From NCBI RefSeq assembly GCF_039529295.1, contig NZ_BAAAMN010000016.1, positions 62,001-126,000 on the forward strand: 64,000 nucleotides of DNA, read 5' to 3'. Positions 36,601 through 45,032 of this stretch are shown piece by piece (the stretch's first letter is position 1; each line of letters opens with the position of its first letter). The notes beneath the pieces are model-generated. The model was not told the origin of the DNA. It saw only the letters and a program-made list of their open reading frames with translations, and searched no databases. The DNA comes from Yaniella flava. GTDB lineage: Bacteria; Actinomycetota; Actinomycetes; Actinomycetales; Micrococcaceae. Both the position numbers and the translations under genes were made by a program.

Positions 36601-38065
36601 TAATGGTGCCGGCTTCGCGGTCCCACACCACGCGCGGCTTCAACTGGGCGAACTCATCCGAGACGTATTTGCCCGCCAGTAAATCCAGCACCGAAGCGTA
36701 CACATCCATGGACAGCGTGGTAAACGGCGCGGCACGACGCACCACATCGAGCCACTTTTGGTCGACCAGCTCATCCATGGCCGCGGCCGCGATGGTGTGC
36801 TGCGCCAAGATATCCAACGGGTTGGCCGGGATCTCGATGGCCTCAATTTCGCCGGTCATCATGCGCTCGGTGACCACCGCAGCGTCGACAACATCGCCCC
36901 GGTGCAGCGGGAAGAACCAGCCGATGGACACCTCACCCACTTGGTGTCCGGCACGCCCCACGCGCTGCAGACCCGCCGCGACCGTTGGTGCAGCTTGCAG
37001 ATGGATCACCGCATCCACAACCCCCATGTCAATGCCTAATTCCAATGAAGACGTGGCTACCACGCACCGCAGCGTGCCCGATTTCAAGCCGTCTTCGACC
37101 TCGGCGCGGGCCGTGGCCGACATCGACCCGTGGTGGGTTCGCGCAAATTCTTGTTCCGCGTCCTCACCGTGCTCCCACAGTTCATTGAGCGATTCGGTGA
37201 GTCGTTCCGCCGAGCGTCTCGAATTCACAAACACTATCATCGACCGATACTGCGCGGCGATCTCCATGATGCGCGCTTCCACGTGCGGCCACATCGACGT
37301 ATTTTCTTCGGGTGAGGCTCCGGCATCCGGTTGGGTCATGTCGGTCACCGGCACCGAAACGGTGATGTCCCAACGTTTCTGTTCGGCCCCATCGACGACG
37401 CGGACCGGTTGGACCCCGCCCAGGTACCGTGCGACTTCTTCAGCCGGGCGCACCGTCGCCGATATCCCAATGCGTTGCGCCGGCTGCTCCAACAGTGCAT
37501 CCAACCGCTCCAACGACACCGCCAGGTGCGCGCCGCGTTTATTGCCGGCTAACGCATGAACCTCATCGACAATCACCGTTTCTACCCCGGCCAGCGTCTC
37601 ACGAGCCTTTGACGTTAACATCAGATACAGCGACTCGGGTGTGGTGATCAGAATTTCTGGGGGATCGGTGATGAGCCGACGACGATCCCGCGCCGAAGTA
37701 TCTCCGGAACGCACGCCGGTGCGAATCTCTGGCACCTCGAGCCCCTGGGCCTGAGCCATTTGTGTAATGCCGACCAACGGGGCCGTGAGGTTTCGTTCAA
37801 CATCGACCCCCAACGCCTTTAACGGGGAAATGTAGAGCACCTTGGTGCGGTGCTTACCCTCGGTCGGGGTGGTAATCAGCCGGTCGATGGCAGACAAGAA
37901 GGCCGCCAGCGTTTTCCCCGACCCCGTCGGAGCAATCACTAATGCATGCTCCCCGGAGCTAATCGTCTCCCAGGCACCCAACTGGGCTCTGGTCGGCGCA
38001 TCAAAAGACCGCTCAAACCAAGAGCGTGTGGCATCAGAAAACGCTGCCGGCACCGAATCTGTCAT
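33620..38065 (-). CDS. lhr: Large ATP-dependent helicase Lhr
   Basis: Superfamily 2 DNA/RNA helicase of 1481 residues, the full-length bacterial Lhr type. Walker A APTGSGKT is at 45-52, DEVH at 167-170, RIGISATVRP is motif III, and QRVGRAGHQ is motif VI. The Lhr core (winged helix and beta-barrel) and the long C-terminal HTH_42-like region follow. Lhr is linked to DNA-damage response and translocates 3' to 5' on single-stranded DNA. TAGTCT lies 6 nt before the ATG (leaderless). It is placed between rlmH and rluA. Confidence 0.95.
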   Translation of the reverse strand: MTDSVPAAFSDATRSWFERSFDAPTRAQLGAWETISSGEHALVIAPTGSGKTLAAFLSAIDRLITTPTEGKHRTKVLYISPLKALGVDVERNLTAPLVGITQMAQAQGLEVPEIRTGVRSGDTSARDRRRLITDPPEILITTPESLYLMLTSKARETLAGVETVIVDEVHALAGNKRGAHLAVSLERLDALLEQPAQRIGISATVRPAEEVARYLGGVQPVRVVDGAEQKRWDITVSVPVTDMTQPDAGASPEENTSMWPHVEARIMEIAAQYRSMIVFVNSRRSAERLTESLNELWEHGEDAEQEFARTHHGSMSATARAEVEDGLKSGTLRCVVATSSLELGIDMGVVDAVIHLQAAPTVAAGLQRVGRAGHQVGEVSIGWFFPLHRGDVVDAAVVTERMMTGEIEAIEIPANPLDILAQHTIAAAAMDELVDQKWLDVVRRAAPFTTLSMDVYASVLDLLAGKYVSDEFAQLKPRVVWDREAGTITSRPGAQRLAVTSGGTIADRGLFGVYLATESDAAKRVGELDEEMVYESRVGETIILGATTWQIEDITHDRVLVTPAFGRPGRLPFWRGDQPGRPLELGRATGAFRREALADPNIAQRLRAAGLDDNARTNLLNYLTEQRDATGHLPTDTTIVVERFRDELGDWRIILHTPFGKGVHAPWALAISERVKATYGFDANAMAGDDGIIVRVPATDAEPAAADIFWFDPEDLRDQLRQHVGGSALFAAHFRENAARALLLPRRDPGTRTPLWQQRQRAAQLLAVASKYPQFPIILETVREVLQDVYDVDGLMEVLEQVRTRVLRVVEVQTPQASPFAQTLLFGYTAQFMYETDAPLAERRAAALSLDPGLLSQLLGQDMLRELLDEDVIAQVQADLQHTSASRRLHGTEGVADLLRLLGPLSTAELAARLREDDDAVDEATAEHLVEQLVADKRAIAVRMGPAHLWAGIEDAPRLRDGLGIPLPMGVPAAFSDAVDDPLGDLVARYARTHGPFTAPQVAARFGIGPVIAHQVLQRLAAQHRVTLGAYLPNPPAGEGPVATDEWCDVDVLARIRRRSLAQLRAEVEPVEHAAYARYLLAQHQVMPTPQERGVDGLAIVLDQLTGFAAPAQVWEAAILPARVDDYRPAMLDELLATGQFVMVGAADQSVAFHHVDTVDLTLPIRPTDERQPIHDAIIEALTDTGGWFSSALTAQLDAPGEDVLAALWDLFWAGVVTNDTFTAVRATYAKSSTRAPTQRTAPRRQARLRRLNRLAPTAHAARNPDPPTAVGRWSLLPQRTDENTAALHAQAEYLLDRYGVITRGAVTAEALPGGFSAYYRLLSKMEESGHIRRGYFIEGLGAAQFSTAATIDALRAYDDDPRHPQAIGLAATDPANPYGATLDWPATDGHRPGRKAGAYVVLVNGEPVLYLERGGKTVLQFGEQHLAAAANALVDALQRAKVDKLAVSTVNGEPITGTELASHLVDAGFYTTPNAIRFRA

Positions 38066-38074
38066 GGCACCAGA

Positions 38075-38533
38075 CTACTGGTGGTGATACGGCCTACCGG
38101 CGGAAATCTCCTGCGCGCGATAAATCTGCTCGGTTACCATCAACCGCACCAGCTGATGCGGAAACACGAGATTCGACAGCGACCACACCGTATCGGCCCG
38201 CGCTCGCAGCTCATCATTGACACCGTAGGCACCACCGATCACCAACACCACACTGCGCGAAGTATCAAAAAGCTGTTGCAGGTGCTCCGCCAGCTGCGGA
38301 GAACGGAAATTTGTGCCCCGTTCGTCCAACAGCATCACGTGGTCTTGTGCACGAACTTGCTTCAGAATCGCAGCAGACTCTTCATCACGAGACCGTTGTT
38401 CGCCGGCGGTGGTGTGTGGCACCAGCTTGAACTCGATGTCGTAGGGTTTTTTCAGTCGCTTGGCAAAACGTTCGATGCCATCTGCGACCCACGCTTCGTG
38501 TCGCTTGCCCACTGTGATGATGCGTATCGTCAC
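38075..38533 (-). CDS. rlmH: 23S rRNA (pseudouridine1915-N3)-methyltransferase RlmH
   Basis: SPOUT-class methyltransferase of 152 residues that methylates pseudouridine 1915 in helix 69 of 23S rRNA. The SAM-binding knot is VVLVIGGAYGVNDELRARAD, with LDERGTNFRSPQLAEHL and the C-terminal LSNLVFPHQLVRLMVTEQIYRAQEI...YHHQ. The GTG start has GGGAG 7 nt upstream. It precedes lhr on the same strand with a 9-nt gap. Confidence 0.95.
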   Translation of the reverse strand: MTIRIITVGKRHEAWVADGIERFAKRLKKPYDIEFKLVPHTTAGEQRSRDEESAAILKQVRAQDHVMLLDERGTNFRSPQLAEHLQQLFDTSRSVVLVIGGAYGVNDELRARADTVWSLSNLVFPHQLVRLMVTEQIYRAQEISAGRPYHHQ

Positions 38534-38660
38534 GCGCTACTCCCACTGCTCGATGTTTGCGCCAGGTGTCATGTGCCATTCCAGTGTAGAGGTCGCCGCG
38601 CGATCGGGTGCGCGGAGTTGTTAGAGTATCTGACGTGAACCCGACCACAATCACGCGGGG

Positions 38661-38735
38661 AGTGTATACAGGATCGCGATGATTGTGCCCCAGATGTTAG
38701 GTGGCTGGCCAACGACTCGGCTCTATGTATACACT
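38661..38735 (+). promoter_or_regulatory. GntR operator pair and leaderless promoter of the prp operon
   Basis: AGTGTATACA (38661-38670) and its exact reverse complement TGTATACACT (38726-38735) are 65 bp apart centre to centre. The second contains TACACT (38730-38735), a -10 box lying 6 nt before the regulator's ATG. A dimer bound there would block transcription of the regulator and of prpDBC. The same TGTATACA core is found at the prpE promoter (61514-61527). Confidence 0.65.
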
Positions 38736-38741
38736 GAGGGT

Positions 38742-39395
38742 ATGCGTGCCAGTGAACGAGCCTACGAAGCACTGCGCCGGGACATCCTGAATTGGGATCT
38801 GCCACCCGGCTCGGTGCTTGCCGAGGTTGACCTCTCAGAGCGTCTCGGGGTGTCCCGCACCCCGGTGCGTGAAGCCGTGGCGAAATTGGTCGCCGATGGT
38901 CTGGCCGATGCACAGCGGGGGCGGGGGACCGTCGTCTCTGATGTATCGTTGGACGATCTGGCCGATATGTTCGTGCTGCGCAGAGTACTCGAAACCGAAT
39001 CAGCCCGATTGGCCGCAACCAGTGACCATGCTGCGAAGTTTGGCCCACTGGCCCAGAAATTCCACGCCGTCACCGAAAACGCCCAGATTCTTGAAGACCC
39101 CGGACCGTACTACCAGCTGATTAACACCATGGACGAACTCATCGACTCCGCGGCCGGTAACAGCTATTTGTCCACGGCACTTTCAAATTTGCGCGTGCAC
39201 CTGGCGCGCGTCCGCAGAATGGCCAAAGATAATCCCACCCGTCTCGCCGCCTCCGCGGTAGAGCATTCCAAGATTGCCGAGGCAATCGCCAAAAAAGACC
39301 CACTGTTAGCCAGTGCAGCGACGACCATGCACCTGCAGGCGTCGCTGGATCACATTCTCACCCATGCAGAAACTCCGAAGGGACGTCATGATTAA
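38742..39395 (+). CDS. GntR-family (FCD) regulator of the methylcitrate operon
   Basis: A 217-residue FadR-type regulator. The winged helix-turn-helix is at about 1-68 (ERAYEALRRDILNWDLPPGSVL..LSERLGVSRTPVREAVAKL), followed by an FCD ligand-binding domain (about 75-215) with FVLRRVLETESARLAA. The first gene of gntR-prpD-prpB-prpC, it overlaps prpD by 8 nt. The ligand is probably a pathway intermediate such as 2-methylcitrate or propionyl-CoA (inference). The start is set by TACACT-N6-ATG; GAGGG lies too close to the ATG to act as a normal ribosome binding site. Autoregulation through the TGTATACA operator is likely. Confidence 0.88.
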   Translation: MRASERAYEALRRDILNWDLPPGSVLAEVDLSERLGVSRTPVREAVAKLVADGLADAQRGRGTVVSDVSLDDLADMFVLRRVLETESARLAATSDHAAKFGPLAQKFHAVTENAQILEDPGPYYQLINTMDELIDSAAGNSYLSTALSNLRVHLARVRRMAKDNPTRLAASAVEHSKIAEAIAKKDPLLASAATTMHLQASLDHILTHAETPKGRHD

Positions 39396-40905
39396 CCACG
39401 AAGTACGCGTCTACCCATCCGCGCAGCATCTTCCGCACGAAGACCAGCTGGCGTACAAGATCGCTCAGGTCGCCGCTGACGAGGTCGCAGTGACTGACGA
39501 AGTCAAAGACATGATCATCAACCGCATCATCGATAACGCTTCGGTTGCCGTTGCCTCGTTGAATCGTGCCCCTATTGTGTCGGCGCGCGCACAGGCATCC
39601 ACGCACGCACCATCCACCGGCGGGTCCGGATCTTCCGTGTTCGGTGTTGACGAGAAAGTCTCCCCGGAATGGGCCGCTTGGGCCAACGGTGTGGCCGTTC
39701 GTGAACTCGACTACCACGACACCTTCTTGGCCGCGGACTACTCGCACCCCGGAGACAACATTCCGGCCATCTTGGCCGCAGCCGAGCACGCCGGCAAATC
39801 GGGTCACGAGTTGATTCGCGGTATTGCTACCGGATACGAAATCCAGGTCAACCTCGTCAAAGCGATCTGCTTGCACGAGCACAAGATCGACCACATTGCC
39901 CACTTGGGCCCGTCAGCCGCAGCCGGTCTCGGCACGCTGCTGGGCGCCGATACCGAAACGATCTTCCAGGCCGTTGGCCAGGCCCTGCATACCTCCACCG
40001 CCACCCGTCAGTCTCGCAAGGGCGAAATCTCCACCTGGAAAGCACACGCGCCAGCATTCGCCGGCAAGATGGCCGTTGAATCCATCGACCGTGCACTGCG
40101 CGGCCAGACCTCACCCGTCCCAATTTATGAAGGTGAAGACGGCGTCATCGCCTGGATGCTGGATGGCCCAGAAGCCAATTACACCGTGCCGCTGCCCGAG
40201 GAAGGCGAAGCCAAACGCGCCATTCTGGACACCTACACCAAGGAACACTCGGCCGAATACCAAGCACAAGCTTGGATCGATCTGGCTCGTAAGCTCAACC
40301 AAGAGCACCCAGAAGCCACCGACCCGGCCAATGTTGAATCCATCCTGATCAAGACGTCGCACCACACCCACTACGTGATCGGTACCGGCGCCAACGACCC
40401 AGAAAAGATGGATCCAACCGCTTCACGCGAAACCCTGGACCACTCGATCATGTACATCTTTGCCGTCGCACTGCAGGACGGCGCATGGCACCACGTCGAC
40501 TCATACGCTCCAGAGCGCGCACAGCGTAAAGACACCGTCGAACTGTGGCACAAGGTCTCAACCGTCGAAGATCCAGAATGGACCCGCCGCTACCACTCGC
40601 TGGACCTCAACGAGAAGGCATTTGGCGGTTCGGTGGAGATCACTATGAAAGACGGCACCGTCATTACCGACGACATCGCCGTCGCCGACGCCCATCCGCT
40701 CGGTGCTCGCCCATTCGAGCGCGAACAGTACATCAACAAATTCCGCATGCTTGCCGAAGGCATCGTTGAAGAAGCCGAAATCACGCGCTTCCTGGACGCC
40801 GTCGAGCGCCTGGATGACCTCAAAGCTGGTGAACTCGACCAGCTCAACGTGGTCGCCAAGCCCGGTTACATCAACGCGGCCGAGGCACCGAAAGGACTCT
40901 TCTAA
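39388..40905 (+). CDS. prpD: 2-methylcitrate dehydratase (MmgE/PrpD)
   Basis: Dehydrates 2-methylcitrate to 2-methyl-cis-aconitate in propionate catabolism. A 505-residue PrpD-family protein: IINRIIDNASVAVASLNRAPI, GVAVRELDYHDTFLAADYSHPGDN and AGLGTLLGADTETIFQAVGQALHTSTATRQSRKGEISTWKAHAPAFAG are characteristic. The ATG at 39388 has GAAGGGA upstream and overlaps the gntR stop. It leads straight into prpB with a 1-nt TAATG overlap. Confidence 0.95.
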   Translation: MINHEVRVYPSAQHLPHEDQLAYKIAQVAADEVAVTDEVKDMIINRIIDNASVAVASLNRAPIVSARAQASTHAPSTGGSGSSVFGVDEKVSPEWAAWANGVAVRELDYHDTFLAADYSHPGDNIPAILAAAEHAGKSGHELIRGIATGYEIQVNLVKAICLHEHKIDHIAHLGPSAAAGLGTLLGADTETIFQAVGQALHTSTATRQSRKGEISTWKAHAPAFAGKMAVESIDRALRGQTSPVPIYEGEDGVIAWMLDGPEANYTVPLPEEGEAKRAILDTYTKEHSAEYQAQAWIDLARKLNQEHPEATDPANVESILIKTSHHTHYVIGTGANDPEKMDPTASRETLDHSIMYIFAVALQDGAWHHVDSYAPERAQRKDTVELWHKVSTVEDPEWTRRYHSLDLNEKAFGGSVEITMKDGTVITDDIAVADAHPLGARPFEREQYINKFRMLAEGIVEEAEITRFLDAVERLDDLKAGELDQLNVVAKPGYINAAEAPKGLF

Positions 40906-41834
40906 TGCTGTATTCGAAAGTCAGTCCCGCCGAAAAACGTGTCGCCCTGCGCAAGATGCTCACCGCCGGAGCTGCCCGCCAGTTCCCGGGTGCATTCAAC
41001 CCGCTGTCTGCACGACTCATCGAAGAGAAAAATTTCGATGGCGTCTACATCTCGGGTGCGGTGCTCGCCAATGATCTGGGCCTGCCCGACATCGGTCTGA
41101 CCACACTGCCTGAGGTCGCCAATCGTGCCGGACAGATTGCCCGGATGACGGATCTGCCCGCCTTGGTCGATGCCGATACCGGTTTCGGTGAACCCATGAA
41201 CCTGGCACGCACCATCCAGGAACTCGAGCACGCTGGCCTGGCCGGTATGCACATCGAGGATCAGGTATTGCCCAAGCGCTGTGGCCACCTGGACGGCAAA
41301 ACCGTCGTCGATACGTCGACGATGACCCAGCGGATCGCCGCAGCTGCCGATGCCCGCATCGATGACAACTTCCTCATCATGGCGCGCACCGACATCCGCG
41401 GTATTGACGGCATGAGCGCCGCGGTGGACCGTGTCAAAGCGATGGTGGACGCCGGCGCAGATGCGATCTTTCCGGAGGCAATGAAGGATCTCTCCGAATT
41501 CGAGACGATCACCAATGCCGTCGACGTGCCCGTCCTGGCGAACATGACAGAGTTTGGCAAGTCCGAACTGTTCACACGTCAGCAACTGGCTGATGCCGGT
41601 GTGGCCATGGTGATCTACCCGGTTACGCTATTGCGTAGCGCAATGGGGGCCGCCGAACGGGTTTTGGATACTATTAACGCTGACGGTACACAAAATGCCT
41701 CCGTAGACCAGATGTTGACCCGGTCTCGCCTCTACGAGCTCGTAGAATACGAAGACTACAACGCGTTTGACTCGGGTATTTTCAATTTCGAAGTACCCGG
41801 TCTGGATATCGAAGCCAACGCCGAAACCCTCTGA
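40905..41834 (+). CDS. prpB: Methylisocitrate lyase
   Basis: Cleaves 2-methylisocitrate to pyruvate and succinate. The 309-residue protein belongs to the isocitrate lyase/PEP mutase superfamily; metal-site DADTGFG and catalytic loop PKRCGHLDGK (Cys as acid) are present, and IEDQVLPKRCGH distinguishes it from the longer AceA. The ATG shares one base with the prpD stop; prpC follows after 11 nt. Confidence 0.95.
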   Translation: MLYSKVSPAEKRVALRKMLTAGAARQFPGAFNPLSARLIEEKNFDGVYISGAVLANDLGLPDIGLTTLPEVANRAGQIARMTDLPALVDADTGFGEPMNLARTIQELEHAGLAGMHIEDQVLPKRCGHLDGKTVVDTSTMTQRIAAAADARIDDNFLIMARTDIRGIDGMSAAVDRVKAMVDAGADAIFPEAMKDLSEFETITNAVDVPVLANMTEFGKSELFTRQQLADAGVAMVIYPVTLLRSAMGAAERVLDTINADGTQNASVDQMLTRSRLYELVEYEDYNAFDSGIFNFEVPGLDIEANAETL

Positions 41835-41845
41835 TTGGAGAATGT

Positions 41846-42979
41846 ATGTCCGAAGAGATTAGAAAAGGCCTAGTCGGTGTTGTCGCCGATTCCACCGCCA
41901 TCTCAAAAGTCAATCCTGACACAAACTCGCTGCTCTACCGCGGTTACCCGGTCCAGGACCTGGCTACCCACAAATCGTTTGAAGAAGTTGCGATGTTGAT
42001 GTGGCACGGCGAACTGCCATCCGAGGCCGAACTCGACGAGTTCATCAAGCTGGAACGCGCTAACCGCGCCCTGGACCCGGCCGTCAAAGAAGCCATCGAC
42101 CTGTTGCCCAAAGACGCCCACCCGATGGACGTCTCACGCACTGCAGTTTCCGTCATCGGTGCACGCCACGACGATGCCGAAAATGACGACCCATCGGTTG
42201 AACTGCGCAAAGCCAAAGAACTCTTTGCCGCCTTTCCCGCGGTCGTGGCCTACGACCAGCGCCGTCGCCGCGGACTCGACGTCGTAGAACCACGCGATGA
42301 CCTGGATTACTCACAGAACTTTTTGTGGATGACCTTCGGCGAAGAATACGCGCCAGAAGTCGTCGACGCCTTCCGCGTGTCGATGGTGCTCTACGCCGAG
42401 CACTCCTTCAACGCTTCGACGTTCACCGCACGTGTCATCACCTCGACGCAGTCGGACCTGCACTCGGCCGTCACCGGGGCAATCGGTGCGTTGAAAGGGT
42501 CGCTGCACGGCGGTGCCAATGAAGCCGTCATGCACACCTTCAACGAGATCGGTATCGACAAAAACGAATCTCGCGACGAAGCCGCGACCCGCTCCAAGGC
42601 ATGGATGGAAGCCGCACTGGCCGAGAAGAAAAAGATCATGGGCTTCGGTCACCGCGTCTACAAGAACGGTGACTCTCGCGTGCCATCGATGAAGGAAGCG
42701 CTCGACAGGATGATCGAGTACTACGGTCGTCACGAAATGCTGGGCCTGTACGATGGTTTGGAGAAAGCCATGGCCGAGGCAAAAGACATTCAGCCGAACC
42801 TGGACTACCCGGCCGGCCCGACCTATCACCTGATGGGCTTCGACACCGACATGTTCACCCCGCTATTCATTGCGTCACGCATTACGGGTTGGACCGCGCA
42901 CATCATCGAACAGCGCGCCGACAACGCCTTGATTCGTCCACTGTCCGCCTACCACGGACCAGATCAGCGCTCGTTCTAA
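41846..42979 (+). CDS. prpC: 2-methylcitrate synthase
   Basis: Condenses propionyl-CoA with oxaloacetate (and acetyl-CoA less well). The 377-residue protein is a short citrate synthase-type enzyme: SLHGGANEAVMHTF and KIMGFGHRVYKNGDSR contain the catalytic histidines, and the C terminus RPLSAYHGPDQRSF is typical of PrpC. The pathway context, rather than a single motif, separates it from citrate synthase. GGAGA precedes the ATG. A strong terminator follows the stop and ends the operon. Confidence 0.92.
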   Translation: MSEEIRKGLVGVVADSTAISKVNPDTNSLLYRGYPVQDLATHKSFEEVAMLMWHGELPSEAELDEFIKLERANRALDPAVKEAIDLLPKDAHPMDVSRTAVSVIGARHDDAENDDPSVELRKAKELFAAFPAVVAYDQRRRRGLDVVEPRDDLDYSQNFLWMTFGEEYAPEVVDAFRVSMVLYAEHSFNASTFTARVITSTQSDLHSAVTGAIGALKGSLHGGANEAVMHTFNEIGIDKNESRDEAATRSKAWMEAALAEKKKIMGFGHRVYKNGDSRVPSMKEALDRMIEYYGRHEMLGLYDGLEKAMAEAKDIQPNLDYPAGPTYHLMGFDTDMFTPLFIASRITGWTAHIIEQRADNALIRPLSAYHGPDQRSF

Positions 42980-42989
42980 CCGAGAACTC

Positions 42990-43027
42990 AAAAATGACCG
43001 CGGACCACGAGGTTCGCGGTCATTTTT
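42990..43027 (+). terminator. Intrinsic terminator of the prp operon
   Basis: A 13-bp perfect stem (42990-43002 with 43015-43027) and 12-nt loop; the stem ends in A5/T5, giving a U-tract at the 3' side. It lies 11 nt after the prpC stop. Confidence 0.9.
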
Positions 43028-43056
43028 GGCTGCGCTCACCGTGATATGTTGAGAAT

Positions 43057-44166
43057 GTGCGACGCATCTCCATCACCACGCTCAGCCTTGCGGGATTGCT
43101 GTTGTCAGGCTGCTCAGCCTTACATGGTGCCGGCGCACAAGCATGCCCAGCCCCGCAGGAACCAGACTCTAACGCCATCATGGACGTGCGCCCACCGTCG
43201 TTGGACGAGATCTTGCACCCGGATTCGCTGCAGCTGTCGCAGGACGGTACGCAACTTGCCGCGATGCACGGCAACCAAATACTGATCTGGGACGCAGCCG
43301 AGGGCGGTTCACCCAGTGACAGCATCGGCGAGGCGACACATCCCACTGGTTCTGGGCCGCTGGCGGTCACACCTGATTTCTCACAGTTTGCTCATCAAAG
43401 TGCCGACGATGCTGTCGCGGTTGTTTCTCCCGACGGTGAGGAACAGACTATCCAGCTCGAGCAGCGGCACGACAACGAAGAGGTCACGCAGCTGGAAATC
43501 AGTCCTGACGGAGAGCAATTAGCAGTGCGTGGCAGCTCCGGAACCATCGCCATCTTCTCCATGGCAGACCAAGAACTCGAGACGACGCTGCCAGCTTGTG
43601 GCGACTCTGGCGGCGAGATGTCCTTCAGCCCAGACTCATCGAAACTCTTTGCCGCGAGTCGTCACAAGGCCACTACCGTATGGGATCTGGCAACCGAAGA
43701 AACCGTGCTGGAACTGCAATCCGATGACGTGTACTACACACACGGTGCCTGGAGTCATGACGGCTCCCGTCTGGCGATCAGCGCAACCTCGTTCGGTCAC
43801 GGGCCCGAGGACCACTGGAATCTGACGTTGATGGACACCACAGACTGGGAAATGATTCGTACCTATCCAGAACTGTCGCCAGTTGCCACGACCTTTTTTC
43901 CTGACGACGACGAACTTCTGGTCGCCAACGGATCGACATCAATCCAACGCTGGGAGATCGGAGCCATTCCGGATGAACTGGAGACCGGGGTGGTTAACTA
44001 TCAGGCGCAACTCTCGCCAGGCGGTACTCTCGCGTATCTTGCGGACCGAGAAACGCTAAACCGGTTTGACCTCGAGTCGGGTGAGACAGACGTTACGTAC
44101 GATATCCCAGAGTTTGACTGCTCCGAGATTGCCGGAGCAGATATGTTTGACGAGTGCTCCGAGTAG
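43057..44166 (+). CDS. Lipoprotein with WD40-like beta-propeller repeats
   Basis: A 369-residue secreted lipoprotein: signal peptide ISITTLSLAGLLLSGC with lipobox LLSGC, so mature Cys18 would be lipidated. Degenerate WD40-type repeats follow, recognisable from LSQDGTQLAAMHGNQILIWD, ISPDGEQLAVRGSSGTIAIF, FSPDSSKLFAASRHKATTVWD and WSHDGSRLAISA; about six to seven blades of a propeller. A scaffold or ligand-binding role on the outer membrane leaflet of the cytoplasmic membrane is inferred. TATGTT lies 6 nt before the GTG, so it is probably leaderless and independent of prpC. Confidence 0.8.
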   Translation: MRRISITTLSLAGLLLSGCSALHGAGAQACPAPQEPDSNAIMDVRPPSLDEILHPDSLQLSQDGTQLAAMHGNQILIWDAAEGGSPSDSIGEATHPTGSGPLAVTPDFSQFAHQSADDAVAVVSPDGEEQTIQLEQRHDNEEVTQLEISPDGEQLAVRGSSGTIAIFSMADQELETTLPACGDSGGEMSFSPDSSKLFAASRHKATTVWDLATEETVLELQSDDVYYTHGAWSHDGSRLAISATSFGHGPEDHWNLTLMDTTDWEMIRTYPELSPVATTFFPDDDELLVANGSTSIQRWEIGAIPDELETGVVNYQAQLSPGGTLAYLADRETLNRFDLESGETDVTYDIPEFDCSEIAGADMFDECSE

Positions 44167-44178
44167 TTCTGGATATGC

Positions 44179-44213
44179 AGAAAGCTCCCACATCATTGAC
44201 GTAGGAGCTTTCT
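44179..44213. terminator. Bidirectional terminator between lipoprotein gene and tRNA-Ser
   Basis: AGAAAGCTCC (44179-44188) pairs with GGAGCTTTCT (44204-44213). Both sides end in A/T runs, so it can end the lipoprotein transcript on the plus strand and tRNA-Ser on the minus strand. Confidence 0.8.
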
Positions 44214-44219
44214 CGTCAG

Positions 44220-44307
44220 CGGTAGCGGAGGGATTTGAACCCTCGGTACGGGGTTGCCGTACAAAGCATTTCGAGTGCTTCACCTTCGGCCGCTCGGACA
44301 CGCTACC
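44220..44307 (-). tRNA. tRNA-Ser(CGA)
   Basis: A class II tRNA with long variable arm. Acceptor GGTAGCG pairs with CGCTACC (44301-44307 and 44221-44227), discriminator G at 44220, T arm GAGGGTTCAAATCCCTC, anticodon loop ACTCGAAAT with CGA (reads UCG). 3' CCA is not encoded. Confidence 0.93.
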
Positions 44308-44496
44308 GTGTGTTTACACCCGAGTCACTATACCCGATGTGGTGTCCAACCCCAAAACCGTCTACAAGCAGTTGGTCAATACCCAACGGGGAATTGCACG
44401 AAATTTCATAATGAGGTGTTCCGCTGTTTGTTCTTGTGGCCTATGTTGTGATGTGCATATTGAGTGGTTGACAAGAGGAGTTTCGAAGGTTTCAGC

Positions 44497-45029
44497 ATGG
44501 ATTTTGGTTCGTTGGCAGATTGGGTTGGAGCCATTGGCGGCTTTCTCGCGGCATTCGCTGCGGTGGTAGCTTGGCGGGTCAACCGTCGCATGTTGACGGT
44601 GGAGCAGCAGCGTGACGAGCAGCAGGAGGCCCGTCAACGCTACGAGAACTATATTGAAAAGCGGGAACAAGCCGGGTTGGTTTTCTCACTGGGGCTAAAC
44701 TGCCCGAGCGTGATAATGATGAAAGCTGGGCGATATACCTCTTTAACGGTTCCGCAAAACCGGTCTACAACGTCCGTGTCGAAAGTAGACGCTTGGATGA
44801 CTCGAGAGCGAACTATCCGTTAGAAATTGGTGCGTTACCGCCGGGGCGCTGGGTCGTGCCCAGCCATCCGAAGTTCCACTGGAGCTCATTGGTCGATTTG
44901 AGTTTAACTCCCGAACCCGTGAACTTTCTGGTCAAAGGTAAAGCACGGGGCATGATCACATCGATGACGTTCAAAGATGCCGCAGGCGAGCAATGGCACC
45001 TCGATAGCGGAACGACCATCAGCGAGTAA
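44497..45029 (+). pseudogene. Frameshifted small membrane-anchored protein gene
   Basis: Starts at ATG 44497 with GAAGG 7 nt upstream: MDFGSLADWVGAIGGFLAAF forms an N-terminal membrane helix, followed by a basic coiled coil (LTVEQQRDEQQEARQRYENYIEKREQ). Near 44690 (a GGGG run) the frame must shift to continue as AKLPERDNDESWAIYLFNGSAKPVYNVRVESRRLDD to ...GTTISE, ending at 45029. The downstream half has a clean open frame and good sequence, so a one-base deletion is likely, genuine or sequencing. Function unknown; the layout of membrane anchor plus beta domain resembles many uncharacterised actinobacterial proteins. Confidence 0.75.
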
Positions 45030-45032
45030 GGA

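Noticed and set aside
36552..37559. Long open frame on the plus strand, antisense to lhr
   Set aside because: It runs opposite to the conserved helicase core of lhr, has a serine/arginine/threonine-rich composition typical of an antisense frame and shows no family pattern.
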